DNA from: BJ22 sp021298375
GTDB taxonomy: Bacteria; Planctomycetota; Planctomycetia; Pirellulales; Pirellulaceae
Length of the DNA: 64,000 bases
Assembly: GCA_046343015.1 (NCBI GenBank)
Contig: JBKDOL010000132.1
Span: forward strand, 62,001-126,000
Direction: 5' to 3'
In this document: positions 16,502 through 23,068 of the stretch, piece by piece
How the letters are laid out: each line of letters begins with the position of its first letter
Position numbering within the stretch: the stretch's first letter is position 1
The notes under the pieces: model-generated
Databases searched by the model: none
Told to the model about the DNA's origin: nothing
Seen by the model: only the letters and a program-made list of their open reading frames with translations
Position numbers and translations under genes: made by a program

Positions 16502-17962
16502 ATGGCCGCCCGTGAGAACCAAGGCTATTTGATCGCCGTGATTGTCCTCATCCTGCTGCTGCTCGTGGCGACGCTGGTTGCGTTCCTCGGCTGGAGTCGG
16601 GCGGCGGATCTCTACGACGCCAAAGTCAACGCCGAGAAAAAAGGGACGCTGGATGCCTCGCGAGCTCAGGCTTTCGAGTACCTCTCCCAAATCCAGTCCG
16701 CCTACATCGGCAAGTTGGGCCAGAGCACGGCCGAAGTGGAAACGATGTTGAGCGCGATGAAGCTCCTGCCGAACAAGGTAGACGAAGCTGGCAAGGGTCA
16801 AATCAATGAAATCGTCAAACTCGCCGACGACTTGAAGACTCAGTACGACTCCGACATGAAGTTAATGATTGCCACCGGAACCGGCGAACAGCAGCAGGAG
16901 ATGACTTGGCGCGGCCTGGTAGAAAATTACTCCTCGGCCTTGGGACGAATCCACAACGCCAACAACATCATGCAGGAAGAAGTTGTCCGCGTGCGGGCTG
17001 AGACAACCAACCTGCTGGCCACGAAGGAGAAGGAAGTCGAGCAGATCCAAGCCGCTTTGGAGACCACCAAGACCGACCTCGATTCGGAAAAGCAGGCCCA
17101 TGCAGCTGACGTTACCAAACTCCAATCGACGCTCGACAGCATCCGCAACGAGAACAAGTCTTTGGCTGATGACTACGACCAATTCCGCCGCGGTGCGGGT
17201 GAGACCGAAAAGAAGTTGACCCAGTCGGTCAAGGAAGTCTCGGAACAGCGCGACATCGCCAAGACCAAGCTCGATGAAATTCTCAAGGAAAGCTTTGACC
17301 TTGCCGACGGTCGCGTGGTTCGCGTGTCTCCAGAACTCGGTTCCGTGGTGCTGAACATCGGGTCCGATGATGGCTTGCGTCCGAACCAGACCTTCTCGAT
17401 TTACGACCAGACTGCCAAGAACTTCGAAAAGGACAAGAGCAAGGCCAAGGTGGAAGTCACCGCGGTGACTGGCCCGCATCAGGCCGAGGCTCGGATTACT
17501 TTCGAAGACCCGCGCAATCCGATTCTGGCCAATGACCAGGTGCTCTCGCCTTCGTGGGACCCTGGCTACCGCGTGCCGATCGCAGTCGCTGGCGTGTTTG
17601 ACCTGGACTTTGACGGCAGCGACGACCGCGAACGCCTGATTCAGGACATTGAACGAAACGGCGGCCGCGTGGTTGCCTTCCACGACAAGGATGGCAAGCT
17701 CTACGGGCAGATTGACTCGGCGACCCGCTATTTTGTGATGGGCGATTCGCCTTCGGCTGATGGTCCGGACAAGAACCCCGAAATCATCAAGGCGATGCGG
17801 GAACTGGGGAACCAGGCCCGCTCCAACAGCGTGCAGGAAATCGACATCCGCAAGTTGCTCAACTGGATGGGCCGCCACGGCAAGTCGCCGATCGAGCGAC
17901 TCGACTCGAACATGGGCGACCGCGAACGCCGCGAAAGCCGCCTCCGGAACGATTCGCAGTAG
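16502..17962 (+). CDS. membrane-anchored coiled-coil protein with C-terminal DDGLR module
   Basis: Unrecognised protein, 486 residues. One N-terminal membrane helix (about 9-31) is followed by a long charged helical region with heptad-like spacing (about 100-270; many E/K/Q, e.g. KEKEVEQIQAALETTK), predicted coiled coil. A C-terminal beta-type domain (about 275-400) contains GSDDGLRPNQTFSIY. The same plan and the same DDG(L/I)R-x2-TF-x-IY motif recur in the protein at 21175-22023, so they are paralogues. The motif resembles the C-terminal domain of FlgT-like proteins, but this is only a resemblance. AGGAG lies 8 nt before the ATG, a near-consensus promoter lies upstream and a terminator follows. 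Biased codon use (AAG, AAC, GAC) suggests strong expression. An inner-membrane protein projecting into the periplasm is likely. Confidence 0.85.
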   Translation: MAARENQGYLIAVIVLILLLLVATLVAFLGWSRAADLYDAKVNAEKKGTLDASRAQAFEYLSQIQSAYIGKLGQSTAEVETMLSAMKLLPNKVDEAGKGQINEIVKLADDLKTQYDSDMKLMIATGTGEQQQEMTWRGLVENYSSALGRIHNANNIMQEEVVRVRAETTNLLATKEKEVEQIQAALETTKTDLDSEKQAHAADVTKLQSTLDSIRNENKSLADDYDQFRRGAGETEKKLTQSVKEVSEQRDIAKTKLDEILKESFDLADGRVVRVSPELGSVVLNIGSDDGLRPNQTFSIYDQTAKNFEKDKSKAKVEVTAVTGPHQAEARITFEDPRNPILANDQVLSPSWDPGYRVPIAVAGVFDLDFDGSDDRERLIQDIERNGGRVVAFHDKDGKLYGQIDSATRYFVMGDSPSADGPDKNPEIIKAMRELGNQARSNSVQEIDIRKLLNWMGRHGKSPIERLDSNMGDRERRESRLRNDSQ

Positions 17963-18027
17963 AAAGTCAAAATCAAGTCCACAAGCCCCGGCGGTTCCAG
18001 TCGCCGGTGCAGGATGGAAGTTTCTTG

Positions 18028-18061
18028 TCCGGCCCGCAACTTGATGCAGGCCGGATTTTTT
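18028..18061 (+). terminator. Rho-independent terminator after the coiled-coil gene
   Basis: A 7-bp GC-rich stem (TCCGGCC at 18028-18034 with GGCCGGA at 18049-18055) is followed by six T residues, 65 nt after the stop codon at 17962. Confidence 0.85.
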
Positions 18062-18603
18062 ATGCGCAGACACACAATTCAAAGCAGCAGCGCAACTGCC
18101 GATCGCTGCAATCGCCTGGTCAAGTTGAGCGCGGGCTCCCGATTTGAGAGTCAATCTGCAGGGCCCGAAATCCGCATCAGCCAGTAGGGCTCGATGCAGT
18201 ATGCAGGCCGCTGCGGAGGCGGAGTGTTCGATTCCCCCCGGCACGCGAGCGGGTGCCAGCGTGCATTGGCAACAGCACAGGGCAACTCGCCAGTATTCAA
18301 GAGGCAATCCAGTGCTGCAATTGACCCAGGCTGACTCATCCGGTGGGGCTCGCTCATGGGGAGCATGGCGGCGGTCTGGCAAGCAAGCCAGCCGCGACCA
18401 GGTTGACCCGATAACTCCCGAGCGTTCGAGGGCTCACTGGCGATTCAAGAAAACCCTGCCAATCCAGTGCAGTGGCTCCAAGCCCGGAAAGTCGCCTCGG
18501 CTCGGATAGGGGCGCTTCCGCTTTGCCGGAAGTCGCAAGTGACATGATTTACCGACTTCGGTTGGCGCGATTCAGGGCGGGCCGACCAAGAGCCTTGGCC
18601 CAT

Positions 18604-18629
18604 GCTGGCTCAGGCTGGCTCAGGCTGGC
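18604..18629. repeat. 10-bp tandem repeat, 2.6 copies
   Basis: Perfect 10-bp units gctggctcag, two full copies plus six bases, in the gap between convergent genes. Confidence 0.9.
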
Positions 18630-18761
18630 CGATTACTGGTCCACGCCTGCCGCTGACACTGCCGTCCGCGGTTCGCAGCCAGGGAGATAGCGAGTCGCTC
18701 TGGCTTCCGCGCTGAATCCCGTCTCCCCGAAGTCAGGGCGGCCGAGGTGCCCGCTCTGGAA

Positions 18762-18799
18762 GGTTTCGCCGCCTGTATGGGGTTTCGCCGCCTGTATGA
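18762..18799. repeat. 19-bp tandem duplication at the 3' end of the MoxR gene
   Basis: Two 19-bp units (ggtttcgccgcctgtatgg and a one-base variant) end 3 nt before the minus-strand MoxR stop codon at 18803, that is, immediately downstream of that gene. Confidence 0.92.
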
Positions 18800-18802
18800 G
18801 GT

Positions 18803-19771
18803 TTACGGCACGAGGACCGTGCTTAGAATTCGCCGCACAATTTCCTCTGCTTCTTGGCGCTGTCCGGCTTGGAGAAAGCTCTTGGTTTGGACGCGGTGGG
18901 CGATCACGCTGACGGCGAGGTTTTTGGCATCGTCAGGAATTGCGTAGTCGCGGCGGTCGATGAAGGCCGAAGCCTGAACCGCCCGGTACCAAAGCAAGGT
19001 TCCGCGGGTCGAAACGCCAAAGGCGAGTTCACTGTTTTCGCGGGTCTGATGCACAATGTCGAGCATGTAATCGGCGATCGACTCATCGACTTTTACCCGC
19101 CGGACGAGCCGTTGGATTTCGACCATCTCGGCAGTCGAGCAGACGGGACGAAGCTCTTCCACCGGTTCGCCGCTGCGATGGCTGGAGAGAATGTCCTTTT
19201 CGTATTCACGTGCCGGGTAACCCATCGAGATTCGCAACAGAAAGCGATCGAGCTGGCTTTCGGGCAGCACATAAGTACCCTCAAACTCGAACGGGTTTTG
19301 GGTTGCGATTACCATGAACGGGGCCGAAAGCGCGTGGGTCGTCCCGTCCACGCTGACTTGGCGGTCGCTCATTGCCTCGAGCAATGCACTTTGGGTGCGC
19401 GGGGGAGCGCGGTTGATTTCGTCGGCGAGGACAAAGTTGCCAAACACCGGCCCGGGATTGAAAACAAATTGACCGCTGCTGGAGTTGTAGACCGAACTGC
19501 CAACGATGTCGCTGGGAAGCAGGTCGGGAGTGAACTGGATGCGGCGAAACTGGGCGTCGATGCTGCGCGACAGTGCCTTACCCATCAGCGTTTTGCCAAC
19601 CCCTGGAACGTCCTCGAGCAGCACGTGCTCACCGGCCAGCAAGGCGACGAGGCAAAGTCGGGCGACGTCGCGTTTTCCCAGAACCACTTTGCTGACGTTG
19701 TCCAGCAAGGTCTCAACGCGGGAGTAGGCCTGGACGGGAGTAAACGCATCAACGACGGAAGGGCTGTTCAA
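18803..19771 (-). CDS. MoxR-family AAA+ ATPase
   Basis: MoxR-type AAA+ chaperone ATPase, 322 residues; relatives help mature or assemble protein complexes, often with DUF58/VWA partners. Walker A is VPGVGKT at about 57-63, Walker B with sensor region is VLADEINRAPPRTQSALLEAM, and ATQNPFEFEGTYVLPE is the diagnostic MoxR segment; the lid helix bundle is C-terminal. The TTG start at 19771 is supported by AAGGA 8 nt upstream. No DUF58 or VWA gene lies next to it in this window, which is unusual for the family. Its same-strand neighbours are the small membrane proteins and coiled-coil protein at 20.4-22.0 kb, separated by about 620 nt. Confidence 0.95.
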   Translation of the reverse strand: MNSPSVVDAFTPVQAYSRVETLLDNVSKVVLGKRDVARLCLVALLAGEHVLLEDVPGVGKTLMGKALSRSIDAQFRRIQFTPDLLPSDIVGSSVYNSSSGQFVFNPGPVFGNFVLADEINRAPPRTQSALLEAMSDRQVSVDGTTHALSAPFMVIATQNPFEFEGTYVLPESQLDRFLLRISMGYPAREYEKDILSSHRSGEPVEELRPVCSTAEMVEIQRLVRRVKVDESIADYMLDIVHQTRENSELAFGVSTRGTLLWYRAVQASAFIDRRDYAIPDDAKNLAVSVIAHRVQTKSFLQAGQRQEAEEIVRRILSTVLVP

Positions 19772-20217
19772 CTTCGCTTCCTTAATTCTTGCAGGACAGG
19801 GAGCCGGAGTCGCAGAACGAGTGTTCCAGCGGGGGAGCCATCACCGGGGAAATTCCCGCCCAGTCTATCAGCCGATCAGGAAAATGGGCAGCGGGACAAC
19901 CCCGCGGTTTTGCCTGACCCAGCAGGGAACGGACAGGGGAACCGAAAGCAAAACCGAGCTGCCGGCTTGGACGGTTTCCAGGAGAAGCGAGAGGCTGGCC
20001 GTCGCTCGGTTCGCGGGGCCATCCCCCTCAACTGGCCAGCCCACCCGCGGGATTGCCCTGCCATCCCGCCCGAATCAAGTCTTCACGGCTCCCGGCAAAA
20101 CGCGACCCGCGGGCAAGCCATCGCTCAATGGGGAAAGCCCCGGGGACACCGAGGATAACGAGTCCCAGGCCAATCGCCTCGGCTTGCAAAGTCGATTGCC
20201 TGCCGAGCGGCCACTGG

Positions 20218-20247
20218 CAGTTCGATCGGAGTCAGTTCGATCGGAAT
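20218..20247. repeat. 15-bp tandem duplication, 2 copies
   Basis: Unit cagttcgatcggagt is repeated once with changes only in the last bases. It is followed 6 nt later by an independent 14-bp duplication. Confidence 0.85.
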
Positions 20248-20253
20248 CGGTCA

Positions 20254-20281
20254 GGGCAGAGCCAACCGGGCAGAGCCAACC
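20254..20281. repeat. 14-bp tandem duplication, 2 copies
   Basis: Two perfect 14-bp units gggcagagccaacc followed by ggg, in the spacer downstream of the small membrane protein gene at 20390. Confidence 0.9.
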
Positions 20282-20389
20282 GGGCGCACAAGAGTCCCCG
20301 AATCCGGGAAGCTGCCGACGACGTCCAACCGGAAGACGCCCACAGCCCGGCAAAGTCAGTTGCCGCAGCGGCAAGCGGAACCGCTCAGC

Positions 20390-20716
20390 CTATTCGACCG
20401 CAGGAGGAGCGGCGGCGGTGATTTTGGCGGTAGAAACGCTCCAAGGCCACGAACCTTGCAGCAGATTGCCGAACTGCTGCAACTCGACCAACAGCAGGAT
20501 AGTCGCGGCAGTAATGCAGAGCAGCGAGAGCAACGCAGTCAAATCCCAAAGTCCAAACGCGAGGCCGCCTTCGGAAGTCGCGCGGGAGGGCTTCATCTCT
20601 TGCGAAGTCTTGCCCACCTGCTCTTGAGCGGTGGCTGATTCCAGAGTTTCGGGAGCGGCGCTGAACGAGTCCATCTGGCTCGCTTCGGCTTTTGCTTTCT
20701 TCTTTTTCTTGGCCAT
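20390..20716 (-). CDS. small single-span membrane protein
   Basis: Unrecognised 108-residue protein. A Lys-rich start (MAKKKKKAKAEAS), a polar Ser/Glu/Thr segment to about residue 55, one strong membrane helix at about 60-82 (WDLTALLSLLCITAATILLL), and a short C-terminal tail. By positive-inside reasoning the basic N-terminus is cytoplasmic. It is the last of three same-strand genes (21175, 20888, 20390) downstream of a near-consensus promoter at 22.2 kb, separated from the previous gene by 171 nt that include a repeat array. The start at 20716 is chosen because the following lysine run is preceded by few residues; 20731 is possible. A partner role for the coiled-coil protein at 21175 is inferred from position only. 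Confidence 0.7.
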   Translation of the reverse strand: MAKKKKKAKAEASQMDSFSAAPETLESATAQEQVGKTSQEMKPSRATSEGGLAFGLWDLTALLSLLCITAATILLLVELQQFGNLLQGSWPWSVSTAKITAAAPPAVE

Positions 20717-20848
20717 GGCTTTTGCTTCCACCGCAGACGTGGTTGAGGGGTCCTCTGTAAGGCTTGCAGCGCGAGTCGCGGGCTGGCGACTCAGGCTCGA
20801 CCTGGTTCCTGCCCGCTCGCAAAGCTTGCCCGTTGATTGTTAATGCTT

Positions 20849-20896
20849 CCCCGTGTCAATACTTCGCCGTGTCAATACTTCCCCGTATCAATACTT
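20849..20896. repeat. 16-bp tandem repeat, 3 copies, over the stop codon of a small gene
   Basis: Three 16-bp units (ccccgtgtcaatactt and variants) plus a decayed fourth (about 9 of 16 matches) to the left. The stop codon of the small membrane protein gene at 20888 lies inside the last unit. Each unit encodes GKY-stop on the minus strand in a frame that rotates by one base per unit. Confidence 0.93.
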
Positions 20897-21121
20897 TCCC
20901 GCGTCCATGAAGAAGAGAATGCTGGCAATCGTGAGCAGCACGAACGAGATATACAACAACACCGTGTAGATCGTGAAACCATGAACCTGGTTCGCGGCAA
21001 CTGCTTTGGTCGGAACCGGAACAGAACCGGGCAAGGTTGCGGTTTCGGCACTGCCGAAATCATCCAGTGGAGCGCCAAAGTCGGCCGAATCAAACAGCGG
21101 GTCGGAACTGCCTTGAGACAT
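20888..21121 (-). CDS. small single-span membrane protein ending in GKY
   Basis: Unrecognised 77-residue protein. An acidic/Asp-Phe-rich N-terminal half (DPLFDSADFGAPLDDF) precedes one membrane helix at about 50-72 (IYTVLLYISFVLLTIASILFF), then MDAGKY. Start at the ATG at 21121, 53 nt after the coiled-coil gene upstream on the same strand, so co-transcription is likely. The last residues and stop codon are supplied by a 16-bp tandem repeat. A ribosome in another frame would meet the same GKY-stop one unit later. Function unknown; the acidic cytoplasmic or periplasmic tail suggests a partner-binding role, which is inference. Confidence 0.75.
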   Translation of the reverse strand: MSQGSSDPLFDSADFGAPLDDFGSAETATLPGSVPVPTKAVAANQVHGFTIYTVLLYISFVLLTIASILFFMDAGKY

Positions 21122-21174
21122 GGTGTCGTTGTGCCTTCGATCTGGGTGTCTTCGACCTGGTTGGCGGGGCAGGA

Positions 21175-22023
21175 TTAGTTCGATTCCGGCTCGGAACCGC
21201 CGGGCAATTTGGTCGTGACGTGGTCCCCTTGGAGGACCGCTGCCTGACGGAATTCGCGATTCACTCGGGCGGCGGACAAGTTGTAGTCTGCCTTGCTGAC
21301 GGTCGCCTTGCCAACGAACCGATCGCCGCGATAGATGTCAAAGGTGTGACCCTCGCGGATTCCGTCGTCGGTGCCGAGGCTCAGAATCACGATGTCGTCG
21401 TCAACGACTTTCATCACGATGCCCTCAAGTCGCGGCGGAATCTGATCGGTCAGGGATTCAATCGTCAGTCCATTGGCCTTCATCACCTTGTCCATTCGGG
21501 CGAGTTGGGCATTAAGGTCTTGAGACCGGGCCATCAAGTCTTCCACCTTGGTCTTGAGTTCCAAAACTTCAGTAGTCTTGGCAACCACTTCGGAACGCTT
21601 CTGCGAGACTTCGTCGATCAGCGACTTCCGTTCGCCCTGAAGTCCTCGAATGATCTCGTCCTGTTGCTTGACGCGGTCAGAGGCAATGCTCATCCGCTGC
21701 AAGCGTTCCTGGCTGATGACCAGTTGCTCGGCCAATTCTTTTTCCTTGGCGTCGCGGGCTTGTTTGTCAATTTCGCGTTGCGTGTAGAGCTGGGCAATCT
21801 GTTGCTGCCGAGCCGCGATTTCAGCCTTCAGCTGAGCGTCTTTCTTCGTTTGGGATTCCAGCGCCAACTGGCGGTAGCGTTCCGCTTCCTGGTACTTGAG
21901 TTTGTTGTCGTTGGCGACTTCCTTCCAATTGCGGTGAGTGTTGCCAACCATCAGAGCCAACACGAGGAAGGCGACGCTCATGGCGAATACCAACAGCGTC
22001 AGAATTTTTCCGATGAGATTCAT
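21175..22023 (-). CDS. membrane-anchored coiled-coil protein with C-terminal DDGIR module
   Basis: Unrecognised protein, 282 residues. One N-terminal membrane helix (about 7-27), then a long coiled-coil segment (about 30-200; many Q/E/K/R with heptad spacing, e.g. AARQQQIAQLYTQREID), and a C-terminal beta-type domain (about 205-275) with GTDDGIREGHTFDIY. Shares architecture and the final motif with the 486-residue protein at 16502-17962. Start at the ATG at 22023, preceded by GAGGAT-type purines. A strong sigma-70 promoter lies at 22233-22262, and the two small membrane proteins at 20888 and 20390 follow on the same strand. An envelope scaffold or spacer role is inferred from shape alone. Confidence 0.85.
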   Translation of the reverse strand: MNLIGKILTLLVFAMSVAFLVLALMVGNTHRNWKEVANDNKLKYQEAERYRQLALESQTKKDAQLKAEIAARQQQIAQLYTQREIDKQARDAKEKELAEQLVISQERLQRMSIASDRVKQQDEIIRGLQGERKSLIDEVSQKRSEVVAKTTEVLELKTKVEDLMARSQDLNAQLARMDKVMKANGLTIESLTDQIPPRLEGIVMKVVDDDIVILSLGTDDGIREGHTFDIYRGDRFVGKATVSKADYNLSAARVNREFRQAAVLQGDHVTTKLPGGSEPESN

Positions 22024-22576
22024 GAGGATTCCCTTGTCAGTGATGGGGTCAACAAACCGGCGCGGTTGATGACTCGCAATCTCGCTTGCTCGCGTGCGTC
22101 GAATCGCTTGGCAACGAACGGACAACCACGCTGCCGCAACAGGCAAAGTGGCGTGTGTTGACGATGGCCCTGTTTCGCAGTCCGAGATTACCTACGAGGC
22201 AAACTGGGAGGGCTGCCAAGTGCAGGTATTTCAGTATAGTTGCGGCCAAAAAAAAGTGTCAACAAAATGCCCCGCCGCCAAAAACGGAATTCCTGCGTCT
22301 GGGACACGACCGTCCGTCTCGCCCTAAATCGGCCGGATCTGCCGGGCCGGTGACAATCCTCGTCCCGCCCGGAACAACCGTTACCACTCGAACCCGCTCC
22401 GGGACAGCTTTGGCCGGTTGTAGCAGATTTGACGTTTGGACCAGCAGAATTCCCCGCTTGCTTGAATTTGACCGGGCAATCCCCGACAATTCGGCCGGTC
22501 AAAGGGGAGTATCGGACCGCCGACTCCAGCGCCAGTCCCGCCTGCTCTCCGGAAGCCAAATCCCAAGGTCTCGTGA
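22024..22576. other. divergent intergenic region with strong minus-strand promoter
   Basis: About 550 nt without a credible gene, between the minus-strand coiled-coil gene and the plus-strand small membrane protein gene. It contains the near-consensus promoter at 22233-22262; nothing else was recognised. Confidence 0.55.
22233..22262 (-). promoter_or_regulatory. near-consensus sigma-70 promoter for the coiled-coil operon
   Basis: On the minus strand, TTGACA (22262-22257), an 18-nt spacer and TATACT (22238-22233). The -35 is perfect and the -10 matches at 5 of 6. The leader to the start codon at 22023 would be about 200 nt, similar to the leader of the paralogue at 16502. Confidence 0.75.
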
Positions 22577-22813
22577 ATGCTGCTCCCCAAGTTTACGCTT
22601 GCCCAAACCCTGCGTCTGACACTGCTGGCTGCCTGCTGTTCGGTGGTGCTCGCAGCGGCTTGGCAAAATCAAGCTTGGGCCCGGGGGCTATCGCTGGCGG
22701 CCGGACTCTCAATTGCCGTCGCCTTGTTTGCAGCCGCGTTCTACTGGTTCATTTTGGCCTTGGGATTGCTGCTGGTTCGCGGTGGCCAAAGTCGTCAGCA
22801 ACGTTCCGCCTGA
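22577..22813 (+). CDS. small two-span membrane protein
   Basis: Unrecognised 78-residue protein made almost wholly of two hydrophobic segments (about 12-29 and 37-66), with a short basic tail RGGQSRQQRSA. ATG start with no clear ribosome binding site. It precedes the second ABC module (23069-28105) on the same strand with a 255-nt gap that contains a 13-bp triplicate repeat, so operon membership is uncertain. Function unknown. Confidence 0.6.
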   Translation: MLLPKFTLAQTLRLTLLAACCSVVLAAAWQNQAWARGLSLAAGLSIAVALFAAAFYWFILALGLLLVRGGQSRQQRSA

Positions 22814-22997
22814 GCGCCAGTCGACCGCCGCAGCCAATCGCAACGTGACTTGAGAGTCTCACGCTTTTTAACTTGGCCGCTGCTCCAACGGTTCGGGGGG
22901 CTGTTTACAAGTAAGCACGCCGCGCAGATTCTCAGGGTACGGAGGAGTGGAGCCCGGAGCGCCCGCTGGGTCGAACCGGGCAGGGCGGTGTGCAAGG

Positions 22998-23036
22998 TCC
23001 AATAACGAACTCCAATAACGAACTCCAATAACGAAC
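22998..23036. repeat. 13-bp tandem repeat, 3 perfect copies
   Basis: Three perfect copies of tccaataacgaac lie 32 nt before the GTG start of the GATase-like membrane protein. The unit length is not a multiple of three; the array is non-coding. Confidence 0.95.
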
Positions 23037-23068
23037 ACTGGGCATTCCACCACAGGAGTTTCCCGAAG

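Larger units (their letters stand above)
17963..18802. other. 840-nt gap between convergent genes
   Basis: No credible gene on either strand; the open frames here lack start signals and family likeness. It holds the terminator at 18028-18061 and two short tandem duplications, at 18604-18629 and 18762-18799. The length is unusual for a space between two 3' ends, so an unannotated RNA or decayed gene is possible but not shown. Confidence 0.5.
19772..20389. other. intergenic region with two tandem duplications
   Basis: About 620 nt between the MoxR start and the next minus-strand stop. Plus and minus open frames here have no start signals or family likeness. It contains a 15-bp and a 14-bp tandem duplication at 20218-20281. 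AAGGA before the MoxR TTG is the only regulatory element seen. Confidence 0.5.

Noticed and set aside
16862..18382. Minus-strand open frame of 506 codons
   Set aside because: Mostly antisense to the coiled-coil gene and its terminator; composition rich in His/Arg/Ala as expected for a shadow.
18854..20158. Plus-strand open frame of 434 codons
   Set aside because: Antisense to the MoxR ATPase gene; no credible start or motif.
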